From Marsupella aquatica (Eukaryota > Marchantiophyta): a DNA stretch of 64,000 nt. Both the position numbers and the translations under genes were made by a program. Below are positions 13,477 to 25,860 of this stretch, in pieces. The notes below the pieces were generated by a model. It was not told the DNA's origin, ran no database searches, and saw only the letters and a program-made list of their open reading frames with translations. The stretch covers positions 11,780,001 to 11,844,000 of the forward strand of contig OZ316894.1 in NCBI GenBank assembly GCA_973895155.1. Reading direction: 5' to 3'. Each line of letters opens with the position of its first letter. Position 1 is the stretch's first letter.

Positions 13477-16400
13477 CTATCTGGTCAAATACGTATACGA
13501 ACCCAACCTACTCTTATAATTTGTAAGCAAAATACGAGCATCCCCCACGGATATACATCCATCTGCCACAGCTTCTTCAACTTCTCTTCCCAGCTCTTCC
13601 ACCATATCATTTACGTCATGGTGAATAGTGCTCAAAACTTCGGCTATTGTTTGACCCCTGACAACATGTTCAATTGTGTAACCCCTCCCATTATCACCAT
13701 CTGGGGCACACAAATCACCATTCCGTGCCTCCACGAGGTCAGTGAACTGCGAAGTCTTGGCCCTTACATGGATAGTGTTGGTAGTCCCAAACAAGTTGTG
13801 AGCGCTACCCAGTACTTCCTGCAGAATCCGTGAAGAAACCCACATCAGTACTGTACAATCTGCATGACCTCCAAAGGACATAAGTCTCAAATTGTACAGA
13901 AATTGACTTGCAATTTCTTCCTCACCTGATAGACCCCTGCAAGGAACAATCCAAGATAGTACTGGTCCCCGTCCAGTAAGGTATGTAGAGGGAGTGCATC
14001 ACTTATACCACCCGTGGCACCGACAAAGCGATCGACTTTCCCATCACTGTCACAAGTCAAGTCAGCTAGAGTAGCTGCAACTGTAGGCTTCTCATTTAAG
14101 CGCTGCAGTGGGATTATGGGAAAAATCTGGCTGATCGCCCACATGTCAGGAGCTGATCGGAACAAAGACAAGTTCACATGATACACAGCGGCCATTGACT
14201 TCTGAAGACTTTGCAGTTCTTCTGGAACATCGATAGAGTTGACATGAAACAACACCCTATGGCACACTGCCTCGTAGAGTGCATCTGCTTGTGCTCGGTG
14301 TTCCAGGCTCAGGTAGCCAAGCTTGAAAAGGTTACCTCCCTCAAGTTTGAACTGTTTTGCATCATTATAAGCCTTCCGACAATTGATACTGTTCACCGAA
14401 TGATACACTTCATAAAACGATGACAACAGCTGCTCGCCTTTTTGAAGTCTGGTATTGGAAGTTCTCAAACAGGAGTCTGTTGAAATTCCTGCTTTTGACA
14501 TAGAGTACTTAGCCAGTTTTTCTAGATCATCCAAGGCTCTCATCTCTGAAGGTTGACTTCCAGTTAGTACTTCAAAGATCAGTACTGAGTGGTGCGATGC
14601 CAAGGCCCGACCACTTTCAGATACAATGACAGGGTGAGATATTCCTTTCAGGTGACATGCATCCGCCAAAGCCCCAACAGTATCTTCTGCATAATCCTGT
14701 GGGACCACCTTCCAAACTATATCAATGAGCTGTAAGACGAAACCAAAACGTTTTCCCACACACGAAGAGGGATGGCTATAAGACGACGTGTGACCTTCCC
14801 AAAAACACGGCCCGTCAATGGAGGACTAACAATCATCAGTAGAAATACTTCCCCACGACTAGATGCAGCCGAGGGGTGAGACTTGTATGTCTGATCAAAT
14901 CTCCAAAAACCTAAATTGGATAAACTGTCAATATGATAAAGCTCCGCGCTCCTAGAAGGGTGAATCACTATAGAAAACAAACACGTACCTGTAAGGTGTA
15001 ATTTGTGGATATGCTGGAGTGTTTTTTGCTACCATCATAGTCAATACCAAGCCCTCCACCAATGTCAATGTAGCCCTAGTGTACAGACATTCCGATGTTC
15101 AATTACAGCCTCGTGATTATAAAAAGATCCAGCACATTTGTTCGATAAGGAGTGAATATCTTCTTATCATTACGACCACCTGAGGGGGGACTAATGACGA
15201 AAATTTCTTTGCTATTCATTGCCTTCGTACTGTACAGAAAGTGCGTTAATTACACTCTATGGTCGTCTAGGGTTCCAAGAATTCTAGAGATGTCCAAGGT
15301 GTGTACACGATCTTGTTCTTGACAGGTCCCAGCAGGTACTTAGGAAAGAATTGAGGACAAGAAAGTAGACCTACCATGGGTGCCCCCATGAGTGCAAGTT
15401 CACAATATAAATTGCTGCCTTCACGCATGGCATCTTTGATTATTGATATCGTGGGTATTTGTGACCCTATGTGGAAATGCAGCAGCTGTAGGCAATCCAG
15501 CATCATTTCCTGCACATTGAATATCCAGGTCTTGTCAACCAGTGTCTTTCAGAAGCTATCTGATGGATGACACTTACAAGCCTCCGTTTCTAACCTTTTC
15601 AAGTCACTCGTCAATTCTTTGTAGAGGTGGATTGAAATAGGAATTCGAGTAACCTAAGGAAGGATGAACTGGAATGTCTAAAGCATCAGATTCCAAGCAT
15701 GTTTTGAAAGAATAAAGACCAACATACATGCCTCAATGTGTATACAATACGAACAATCTCATTTACTGTAAGACCGAATTTCCCAGTGTCGCCTGCTGTG
15801 TTTCCCCAATGCCCACAGTGCTTAGTGCTCAGCTTTGCACGAATGCCAATCAGCGGCCGCACGCCTAAAGCTTTACTACATTTGATTATCAAATCCAATT
15901 CCACCATCTGTAAGTATAACCCAAGCCACTGGCCACGTTCAGTACAAAATTAATGATTTTTCTGTTAAATCAATTCAAGATTTGAGCAATCAAAACATAG
16001 CCCAACGCTAGATTTGAGCAAAGTCCCCTAGAGCGATGACCCTACATTAGCTTCTTTGTACCACGTGGAATATATCAGCAGACAAAGCTTCAAGCAATGC
16101 AACGAGGTGGTCACACCTGCTCGATAACAACAAAAGCTTTGATTCCAAGCTGTCTTGCCAAAAGGATACTCTCTATGTAGGCTTTATCCTGCCCAACCAG
16201 AGATCAAATTAGACACACGCATTAACGTTGGAGCTGTGTAAATAGCATCCATTAGGCAAGGTGGTATGTATAACAGTCCAGAAATAAACACATCTCAACA
16301 TAACAAAGCTAAAAAATGAGTTTAACTCACAAGAGTAAGAGGTTTGGCACCAAGCAAATATCATAGAAAAAGGAAGTTGTCCAACAGCCAAAGCAAGGTC

Positions 16401-17932
16401 GCAGAGTTAATATGCCTTGTAGCCATTGCAGATGAGTAGTGCACTTCTGCTCTTCCTCAATTTGGCCATGGCGATGAGCAGTTCAGGTTTGGAACCTGCT
16501 TCCAATCCAAATTGATACTGCTTACCAAAACCAACAACTTCTTCGACCAAGAAGCGGTCATGGTTGCACTTAACGGGGAACACTCCCTGGAAATGACTCT
16601 GCAATCCCCAAAGCCCACCACATCAGATTATCTTCAAGTAAAGCATCATGATGTGTAGAAGCATTATTTTGAAAAGACGACGATTTTCCTTTTCAACATC
16701 CCACCTTTCCTGCGAGACTGTCGTAAAATCTAAGAATTAGGTAGTCTGAAAAGCATTACGCTGGACATACCTTGTATCTATAAGTCAAAATGGCAGCGTC
16801 GAAACTATCTTGGAGCAGCGTCATTCTATGATTCAGAATGTTTGGAAACCTAATGACTAGTGGCAACTCCACATTCTTGGCCTTCAATGACTCGATAAGT
16901 TCGACGAGATCAACTTCAACGGGGCCTGCCAGGTCCCAAACACGACAGGTACGTCAAAACCACTTGACAAGAACTGAGAATACTGCTCCGTTCTTTCAGA
17001 CGTCCCTAGGGCCCCACTGATCTTTTTGCGAAATTTTGAAGAAAGATGGTTTGCCGAGTCAGCTCCCGGCAAAACTATCCCAGGTAGCTGTGTTTAATTC
17101 CTGCATTTGCATGATGGTGCTTAGTCGCAGATCTCCTTCATAATAAGGAAGAATCCATCTAATTCATTGAACTTTATGCAATTCAAAATGCTACCTTCAC
17201 TAAACTTCAACGTGTTTACGTTATACTTTATTCAGTTTCCTACATTAAAATCTCTTCGGATTGGCACGAGCGACACCCGGACCTTCTCAAAGAGGGCAGG
17301 CTAGAAACGCAACCGTTCGTCCACAATTATTTGCTTTCTGAAATAAGTAGAGCCTCACAATCCAAGAAATTGACATGTCGAGCGCTTCACCAGAGCTACA
17401 GCACAATCCAATGACCGAGAAACGTTAATGAATAGAATGAGGCGAAACTGAACGCACCATCTGGCAACCCAAGTAGTCGAACACATGCATGCCCCTCAGG
17501 ACTGACGAAAAAGTACGGAGAACCCCACCCTTGCACTCGGTACAGTGCCTCGCTATCAAACGAAGTCCACTGAGCTTCCTCCAAATTGGCCTCCGCCAGC
17601 TCCTCCTCGAAGCTACCCGTATTTGAGGTTCCCAAACTTTCATGTGTCACGGCATTGGACCAATGAAGTGCTGCACCTGCCACACTCCTCCCCTTCCTCC
17701 TCCACCTCGGCTCCAGCTGCTGGTATCGGCATTGGAAGGAAGAGCTCTCGAAATTCTTCACATTCCCAGCGCGAGGGCGACCGCCAGGGCAACAGCGAGA
17801 GGAGGAGACTGATGGGCTGGACAGGACAGCTCCGCGAGTCGATTCCACGTCCAATTTCGAGCCCGAGCTCGCAGCAACATGGAACTCCTCCGCTCGACAT
17901 ACTGCCCCTGCCGCTGCAGCAGCGAGCAGCAT
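13477..17932 (-). CDS. ADC: Biosynthetic arginine decarboxylase (PLP, group IV, SpeA-type), 9 coding exons
   Basis: Converts L-arginine to agmatine plus CO2, the first step of the plant arginine route to putrescine. Exons from 5' to 3' on the minus strand: 17932-17458, 16925-16771, 16598-16416, 16188-16117, 15907-15728, 15509-15375, 15075-14989, 14696-13926, 13818-13477. The product is 799 aa; angiosperm ADCs are about 700, and the excess is mainly N-terminal. Seen motifs: [10 protein letters not shown] with the PLP-binding Lys near residue 220, [36 protein letters not shown] (about 365-375), [13 protein letters not shown] (about 404-416), [17 protein letters not shown], and DLTCDSDGK with the catalytic Cys near 644. 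The Ala/Ser-rich N-terminus would fit a plastid transit peptide, which is an inference. The third intron has a GC donor at 16415-16414; exons on both sides match the conserved CNG(F/Y)K-D segment, so the boundary is well fixed. The other introns are GT-AG. A five-copy repeat lies just upstream of the start. Confidence 0.93.
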
Positions 17933-18082
17933 GCTTGCTCACACTAGACCAAGCCAATCAATCACCCCTTCTTATTACCCGACCTCAATCAAACAAGGCC
18001 CTCCCCTCGTCCCTCGCACTGCATTTCGATCAAAGCTCCAGAAGTCCAACAACTTACAGTACTGATTACTCATTCCATCAGT

Positions 18083-18640
18083 ACTGTCAGGCACAACATC
18101 GCCACGGCAAGCTGCCCATACAGTTTTCAACGAAAAGAGGAATGGATTCTCGTAAATTCTCGAAGCAAAAATAGTGCACGCTATTCATACGAACTTCCGT
18201 CTCAACGTCGTCACGGCAAGCTGCCCACCATGTTTTCTACGAAACGAGGAACGGAATTCTTGCAAATCTTCGACGCAAAAATAGTGCGCACTATCCATAC
18301 GTCAAAACGTCGCCACAGCAAGCTGCTCACCAGTTTTCTCAACGAATCAAGGAATGGAATTCTGGCATATTATCCATACGAACGTCCGTCTCACCGTCGC
18401 CACGGCAAGCTGCCCACCATTTTCTCAACGAAACGAGGAATGGCATTCTTTAAAAGTTTTCGAGGCCAAAAAAAATAGTGCGCACCATTCATACGAACTT
18501 GCGTCTCATCGTCGCCACAGGAAGCTGCCCACCATTTTCTCAACCAAACGAGGAATGGGAGGAATGGGAGGAATGGGATTTTTGTAAATTTTCAAGGCAA
18601 AAATAGTGCGCGCACTATTCATTCGAACTACCGTCTCGTA
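18083..18640. repeat. Tandem repeat, five diverged units of 87-116 bp upstream of ADC
   Basis: Each unit carries 'cgtctcaccgtcgccacggc', 'aagctgcccaccattttctc', 'aacgaaacgaggaatgg', a variable 'ttcttgcaaatttcga' part and 'gcaaaaatagtgcgcactat' followed by 'tcatacgaactt'. The 'aagctgc' landmarks fall near 18109, 18218, 18320, 18407 and 18523. Copies differ by substitutions and small indels, and the last contains an expanded GGAATG triplet-of-copies. It begins about 150 bp upstream of the ADC start codon (minus strand), so it probably sits in that gene's promoter or leader. Short + strand frames through it are repeat artefacts. Confidence 0.9.
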
Positions 18641-20452
18641 CAAAAGACTTCCGCGAACTCATCACCTCACCACACCTCACCTCACCTCGGGTCGAGTGGA
18701 CGCTACGAGTCTATGACGCTGTCACTACAGTGATCGACGATTATCCGAAAGGGAGACGGCTGGCGGGTTGGTTTGGTGCTCTTAGGTCCGGGATGACGAC
18801 CCTCCTTGCTGTGGGGCCGGGGCCGGGGCTGGCCATGCCCATGCCCATGCCCATGCAGTTGTTCATGAGTGCGAGGGCTGAGCGGTATTGTACATGGCAC
18901 AGCCCTCTTGCCTTTGTCCTGAAGCCCACCACCCCACCTTGACTGTACCATACCCCATACCATACCATTTTGCTATCCCCATGACCCATTCTCCCTGTCG
19001 GTTTTGTGTAGGGTAACTCAGGTCTAGGCAGACGTTACTGGCCTGCAACGGGGTGTCCCAGTTCTCACATGCAATTGACCGGCTGGGCCGGGAAACTGTT
19101 TGGAGGAACTGGGAAATCACAGTATAGAGCGGTAATGGACGGCCTAGATTTGAGTTAACGTGCGTAATCTAGATCGATGGTATCGCTTACCGGTGACTCC
19201 CGGTGCGACCAATTGGTGCAGAAATCCGCGGGCAGAGAGGTAAAGCATGGGGAATTAGCAAGGGGAAATGCACAGGATAGTCAGTCATTTTGGATTTCAG
19301 GTTTCAGCAAACGTTGTTGTGGTGGGCCGCTGCATTGCGGATGCATTTGGCGATGCGTTGTCGTTCAGCTGCTGTTTGGCACAGTGCAGATTGGTTTCGA
19401 GAGATTGGTGTAGTGCGGATGCGGATGGGATCCTGTTGAATGACTTGTAAAGCGCCACAGCTTTTTGAATCACAGTTTTTTGAATGGGCTTTCGATCACA
19501 ATTTGCTATTCATTGCAGTTCTTGCTTTGCTTGTGTTGTGCATAGCAGTAGAACTATCGAGAAACCTGTGCAAGACGGGAGGCACGGGCGCAACAACATC
19601 TTGAAGCAGTAATTTGAGTTTTCTCTATTCACAGATGTCAATTTTTATGAGGTGTTGAAACAAATAGATGTTGACACACGATTTGTGCTATCATTTGTAG
19701 AATGGGAGGCGGGGTACATCGGCAATTTGCAACTGAAGGGAGGGTGGGAGTAGCACAACTAGCCTTTTGTTTCAGTTTGCAATTTTGCCATAGGACGTAG
19801 GAGCAGCATGGCTACAGAAAAGTGGGGCTGTTTGAATTTTAAGTTCCTTCTCCATCTCCTTTCGCAATTTGATGGATGGATGCGCATCAGTCAAAGTGCT
19901 GGAAGCGAGGAGTGATAGTGGGATGATGGGGACACTTGAGCAAATTGGCAGGCTCATTGCAAGTATCAAAAATATCGCAACCGTTTGTTTGTGTTATTTA
20001 TTTGGTATAAACTTGTCAAGGGATGCTTTAGTTGTTCTTATGGATAAATGTGTCGTTGCTCCATCCTTGTTTTCTACGATCATCAACTCTGTTAGCTCAG
20101 TGTTGTCTGGCTGCAAAATTGTATGTGGTCAAAGGATGGAGATTCCAATGATGGGGAACTCATGTTTGTCGAGGGAGAGGATGATTGTGGAGACCTTGAT
20201 GTCCTACTTTAGGATGAGCTTAATAACTTTGGAGGGGTCACTATATGAAGGGTCATACATCACGTGCGATAGTTTGGGTCATTTATGACCCCCCTAAGTC
20301 ACTTTCTATAAAGTTGTACGACACCAATCATGTGATGACACATGTGCATTTTGCAATTAAACAACCCTATGTTTCCATTGAAAACTTAATAAGTCTTCCG
20401 CCAAAACCATTTAAATGGCCCTATATTTCGTCCCACATGATATGCCACTTCC
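18641..20452. other. Intergenic stretch with simple repeats
   Basis: Contains a CCTCA run (about 18664-18687), a CATGCC hexamer repeat at 18833-18858 and an ACCATACC run near 18948-18968. Open frames at 19177-19413 and 19869-20288 are not recognisable proteins. One reading frame of about 20128-20215 is rich in Asp, Glu and Gly and might be a decayed part of the recombinase relic that follows, but I cannot show this. No gene is called. Confidence 0.5.
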
Positions 20453-22537
20453 ATGGAAGTCCCCCCTGAACTTAATAACCAGCCCTGTGACCTTTCTGGA
20501 CACGACTTGTCTACCGTGTTTGATGACACAACTTCCGTTGGACAGTCCTCAACTTTTGTTGAACAGTCCTCAAGTTCCGTTGGACAGTCTTCAACTTCTG
20601 TTGGACAGCCTCCATGTGAGCCGATGGAGGTTGAGGTGAATGTCCCAGGATTGAGAGATGTTGCTGATCCTTTGTTGTTTGATGCAGGGAAAGGGAAAGA
20701 GAAGCAAGGATCTGAGCACAACGATCGTTGGGCTACCAATCATGCTGACCTATTGCGAAAGGTATTGAATTGGGATGTGAGTATCCCACTCCGAGATTTG
20801 CCTTTGGGAGTGTTGGATGAGCTACTTAGTAATGTCTTTTCTCGTGCTATAAAACTTGATGGCCGGCAATATCCTTTGTCTACCCTAATGGACATGATGA
20901 ATGCTTACAACCGCGTTATTCGCCATGCAAGTGAGATGAGAGCTTTAAAAGGGGAAGGGAACCTTGTTGATAGAGATTTCAATATCAACAAGCATGTAGG
21001 TTTTATGAAAACCCATTTGGTCTTGAAAGCAGTGATCCGAAAGAGTGCCAAGGATGGTATCAACAAGAAGACAACGAAGGTTAGTATGCAATCTCATACT
21101 CTTTGCAAGAATTATTTTTGTTATTATTTGGCTCAAATTAAGTAGGTTCTGACAACATTTTTTGGTACACAGGTATCGACTCTCATAGAGGAGATGGAGA
21201 AGGCAATTTTAATGGACATGGATCACCAGATGAACTTCTCCCATGGCTGCCAGAAACATTTGGCATTTTTCTTTCTTGTGAGACTAGGGATTTGGGGAGA
21301 CAGGAGTTGTGGGATCTGCATCGCAATGATATTAGTGTGTGGCAAGACAAGGAAGGGTGGGACTATGTTCGGTAAGTATATGTGGTTGCCAAATGCTGAT
21401 GTCTGTCTTACTGATGAAGCTGATGTGGTTGCAAATTTGAAGTGAGGCAGAGCAAAATAACTCATACACTCTTGAAAGATACAATGGGGAGCAGTTCCGG
21501 AAAGTCTACCATAGTTTTGAACTTGATTTCGTGCTCACAATGAAACAGTATATGCGGCACATGCCACCGCTTGAAGTGGACATGAAGCATGATTTGTTTA
21601 TGGGAGCAATTATTAATTAAGTTAGCAATGTCTGGTATAAAAAGGTTCACAAAGTTTCAAAGGATTGAGCAAGTGCATGGCTTGTAAACATGCTAAAGGT
21701 AGTTGGCTTGCCAACAGATCTTTTTAGTAATCGCTCTAGAGGGGTGACTCTAATTACACACATGGTTGCTAGGGGAGTACCTGATGAAGTCGGGATGTTA
21801 ATTTCAGGGCGTTATACTAAGAGCTAGATTTGAGGTATGACAGGACCAAAGCAATCAAGATGGAAGCTGCCACTCTTGTTGCTTCAAATCCTTTGTTGAG
21901 TTATGAGTTTGCTTTAGAAGAAGTTTCAAAGAAATTTGTGGAGGAACATGTTGTGGGATCTACGGCCAGTTTGAATCCATTAATGTGTGTCATTGTTGGA
22001 GAGAGTGCCAGACCTACTGGTTCTTCATCCAGTGGGAGTGTCATGATGACGAATGAGGCAGCGACTACTGCATTGCTAAGGAATTTGAGTGCTTTCATAC
22101 CTCTAATTGAGAGGGTCCGTGAGACACATGGAATGCTGGCAATAGCTCCTGGACCAGTTCAGGTACAGTGTTGTCAATCATGTTTTGTCATATTTTGTGA
22201 TATATGTTTTAGTAGTTTTGGATGAACTGACATGACTGAACTTGATTTTTGCAATAACCGAGTGGACCCACCGGTGATATGTTGGTGGCAAGCAATATTC
22301 ATGAGAAGAGTAAAGAATTTCTGCAAGACTTTGAGTCTGTCAACTGGGACAAAGAAGTTTTGTCAAATCATGGATTGGCAAAGTATCTAAAAGGTGATGC
22401 ATCCGTTGTTTCTATCGCAAATAGCTTGGCCAATAATTCATTCCAGAATTGCAACGTGTTGATTAAAAATTGTTCAAGCGAAGGGTGATGATGATAAGGA
22501 AGATGAGACACCTAGTGACATAGGTGCCAAGAAGTGA
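20453..22537 (+). pseudogene. Decayed tyrosine-recombinase gene, Crypton/DUF3504-like
   Basis: A broken coding track that I read as a relic of an eukaryotic tyrosine recombinase. Segment A (20453-21079, 209 intact codons) has a Ser/Gln-rich N-terminus, then WATNHADLLRKVLNWDVSIP, LPLGVLDELLSNVFSRAI and DGRQYPLSTLMDMMNAYNRV, like the SAM-like N-terminal domain of these enzymes. An intron of 93 bp (21080-21172, GT-AG) leads in phase to SHGCQKHLAFFFLVRLGIWG. A frame change near 21292-21303 then gives GRQELWDLHRNDISVW, the place of the box I Arg. Further on come LTMKQYMRHMPPLEVD, a stop (21618-21620), another stop (21666-21668), SRGVTLITHMVARGVPDEVG, LISGRYTKS, a stop (21825-21827) and, one frame over, RYDRTKAIKMEA with the candidate Tyr at 21836-21838. 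An acidic tail ends at 22537. At least one frameshift and three stops mean it is not functional as it stands. Family placement is from memory of the fold and order of motifs; it could also be a dead host gene derived from such an element. Confidence 0.6.
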
Positions 22538-25500
22538 GCTAGATGTAGCGGTAGATGTAGCGGTAGATTACAAGTACAAATTTAGACAGACTACACTTCC
22601 GAGCACAATTGATATCTGGTAGTTTATTCCTAGATATATTCATCCACCATGGATTGTACTTCAAAGCTTTTCAAGCTATTACTTCACATTCAAAGTTGAT
22701 TTTCAAGTAACAAGTTTTAGGGTGATCAATTTTCAAGATCCCCATATATTGAATAAAGCAAAAACCTTCACTGAACTATTTTGTGTGCTCTTTGGGAATG
22801 AAAGTGATTGTATTTCTGAATGCCAAGAGAATGACTTGTTTCTACATGGCGTCCAACTGATGTGTCGAAAACAGTAGTTATGCTACCCAGTTTTGCCAGG
22901 GTCGTCATTTTGGAAGCCACATAACAGCCCCTAGGTATGTCAGGACCCTACATAATGTAACTTACATGTGTCAGGAGCCTAAAATCATGGGAATGACAAG
23001 GGCTCCCTGTCTACTGTATAAACCTATAACCGATACCATCGACCTAGATTACGGAGGTCTTTGGGGCACTATGGTACTTGATGTTCAACCTTTTATTAAG
23101 GATTTGTGCTCTACATTGTGTTGAGCCTCTGCCTTATCCCCTAATTTGAGACTTTCCAATGTTGTTTAGACAGTGAGTGTTTATTGCACTAGAGAGGGCT
23201 CACTCATTCACTATCCTCCTTAAGGATGAGGCAGTTGCTTTTAGGGCCTCTAGTTAGATTGACTATGCATGACCCATCTATGCAGCTCACTCTAGAGCTC
23301 TACTAGGCTCTTCAGTTTGCCAAGAGGTAAGGATTTAGGTTTTGGTTCCTGGAACTTGTTGTGGTGGACTTTTGTAGGGGTCTCTCAGACTGTTTGGCTC
23401 TTGGTCTCCCTGGGGTTTCCCTTTGTTGCCCCTCCCCCCTTTGTAAGGCCTCTTGCTTGTGGGATTGTGTGTACCACTTCTTCTTTTTGGCAGTGATATC
23501 TATGTAAACATATTGCTCACTATTATTAATAGTACCAAGGCTCTTGGTTTTAGGGCCTGTAAACAAATTATTGTTTGTGACTCTCTCATGAGGTTTACTC
23601 AGGAGTTATCCCGGCCTTTCCAAGTTTGTTGCCCGATGGGGTTCTAGTTATTTTTTCCATTGTTGGGTTTCTCAACTTATTTGGCTCTTTGGTCTTCCTC
23701 TAGTAGTTCTATTGCCTTTGGCTAAGTCTTCCAATTTTGTGGTTTTGGTTCTTTGATAGTGTGATATATGTGACACATTACCAAGTCAAAGACCTAGGGC
23801 CGCATTCCATCCCTGTTGATGACATGAGAGAAAGACCACAGGGAAGCGCTTGTTATGAATCCCCATAGAAAGTTCCTTCCAAAAATTTTAGCATTACGTG
23901 CAGCCACTTCAATGCTTTTGGTCAATAACAGATACTTTTATGTTTACAACAACAAACAAATAGTGCTTATGTGGTTGCATGTGCTTCCAGGGATTTTGGA
24001 AGGAGATTCTCATGGGGGTACGTAAAAAAAAAGTTTGTGTTTGACACAAGGCAAGGAAAACAAGTCAAACCTAGTAACCATTAAAGAACAAAAATAGAAA
24101 GTAAAATTTGGATAAGAAACAGTAGGGTAAAACAAAATAATGAATCTTATGACTTTGATCTCTTTATTACTTGACAGATCTGCCAATGTTAGTTTCAATG
24201 GAAAACTACATAAAATTATGGATTCAGGATCTTCTTACTTGACAAAATCAATGTTTTTCAATGTATGTAGTGACAAGAGAAACTTCCACTCCTGATGTGA
24301 AAGCCCCATAGAATGATAGGCCAGTGGGTAGAGAATAAATCTAGAATATATCTGATGGTAGTGGCCTAATATTGATTTATCACTATTGTATTACATTTTC
24401 ATGATTTGAGCTAAACGTCAAAAACTCTAGGAAAGAAGAATGAAAATTCAAAAGTTAATCAAATAATTATTTCCATCTGAATCTAGTGGGAGATTCCCAC
24501 TGAATGTGAAGCTGGGACGGACAGAGCTTCTGAACCATAGAATCCCAGTGTCACTCTTTGACAATCCTCGCACTTCTGCAAAGCTTTACATCATAATTTG
24601 ACATTCAATTTCTACCTTTGATATATAGAGGAACTGGCTGTTCTTGGGTTAGTCAGGAACAGGTTGACAATATCTTTCTAATGAGTCTAACGCCATATCT
24701 TATCAAGAATTGAGAGAATTATGAATTTTCAAGTATTACCTAGTGGCTTATTGCACATTTTTCAGCTTCCAAATTTTTTTATTGAGCGAATATTGACCTT
24801 TGATTTCTCCCTTGATATGAAGAGGAATTGTCTCTTCTTGGGATCTTTCCAACCCATCTAAGATGAACAATTTTCATCAAGAATTGAGCAAGTTAAAAGT
24901 TTACAAGTATGACTCTTGCTGTTTAGTACACTAGCCTGATTACTTATTTCTTGAACCTTCATAGAGATCTCTATGAAGACAAAAACAAATCCTGCAAAAA
25001 AAGGAATTCTATGTTATTTTGGGTTCATGGTTGCCCCATCCCTGTTTCTTTGTTCACCCTCACTCTCAATTTTGTCCTTATTGAGAATTGTGAGAGTTTC
25101 TGTGTAGACTGGAGAAAGTCTTGGCTGTAGACCGTAAAGACTTTCATGGCTTTTCTCTTTGTATATTTGAGTGCATTAATTCTCCATAATGCACCCATTT
25201 TTTTGAGGAAGTGATTATACAAAACACCATAAATATAGTATTACCACACAAAAAAATAATTAAATTTAGTCAAGATCTCAAGATGATAACCAAATCTTAT
25301 ATGGTGATACTAACAAGATATACATGAATAGAATCTAATAGACCTAAAGAAAGTATATTCTTGGCTAAATTCATAACAATCATTTCTTGGATGACCCTTT
25401 AATTTGAATTTATTATTTTAGGGATTCATTTTTTCTTGTTTGTTATCAAAAAAGTCACTCAAGTTTTTATGTACATTAATGTCCTAATTACGGGCATTAT

Positions 25501-25860
25501 GAAAATAATGCCCTCATTTTTCAGGGTATTATATTTCACAATGCCCTCTAACCAGTACATTATCCTATTCATAGCCCTATTGCATAGCCCTTTATATCTA
25601 AGATTCCACATTCCCACATGATATGTATCATTTGAGCAGGAAATAGGGTTTCACCACGATTCATCCCACCACTTTGGTAAAACTGGAGGTCCATCCGAGC
25701 TCCAGCGTCGATTCCCACCATATCCTATTGGGTATCATTTATGCTATTAGTGCTTTTCCAAGCTGTCATTCCAAAATCTATCGTCCACTACAGGACAAAG
25801 ACGGAGCCCCAACTTGCATCGTTCGATCGTGATAATCCAACAGGCGACGAAGTATTTTTA
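22538..25860. other. AT-rich stretch without recognisable genes
   Basis: No open frame here exceeds 84 codons and none shows a recognisable domain. Around 24607-24690 and 24795-24910 two diverged direct copies share 'accttgatatatagaggaa'-like and 'cttatcaagaattgag'-like segments, which hints at degraded interspersed repeats. I could not find long terminal repeats, polymerase motifs or terminal inverted repeats that would name an element. Confidence 0.5.

Noticed and set aside
18083-18640. Regularly spaced repeats that could suggest a CRISPR array
   Set aside because: The repeats are long, diverged and directly adjacent with no unique spacers, and this is plant nuclear DNA.
20386-20739. A minus-strand frame of 117 codons
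   Set aside because: It is opposite the Ser/Gln repeat of the recombinase relic and has no recognisable content.
24607-24910. A pair of diverged direct copies that might be ends of a retroelement
   Set aside because: They are only about 190 bp apart, lack TG...CA ends and show no primer-binding or polypurine tract.
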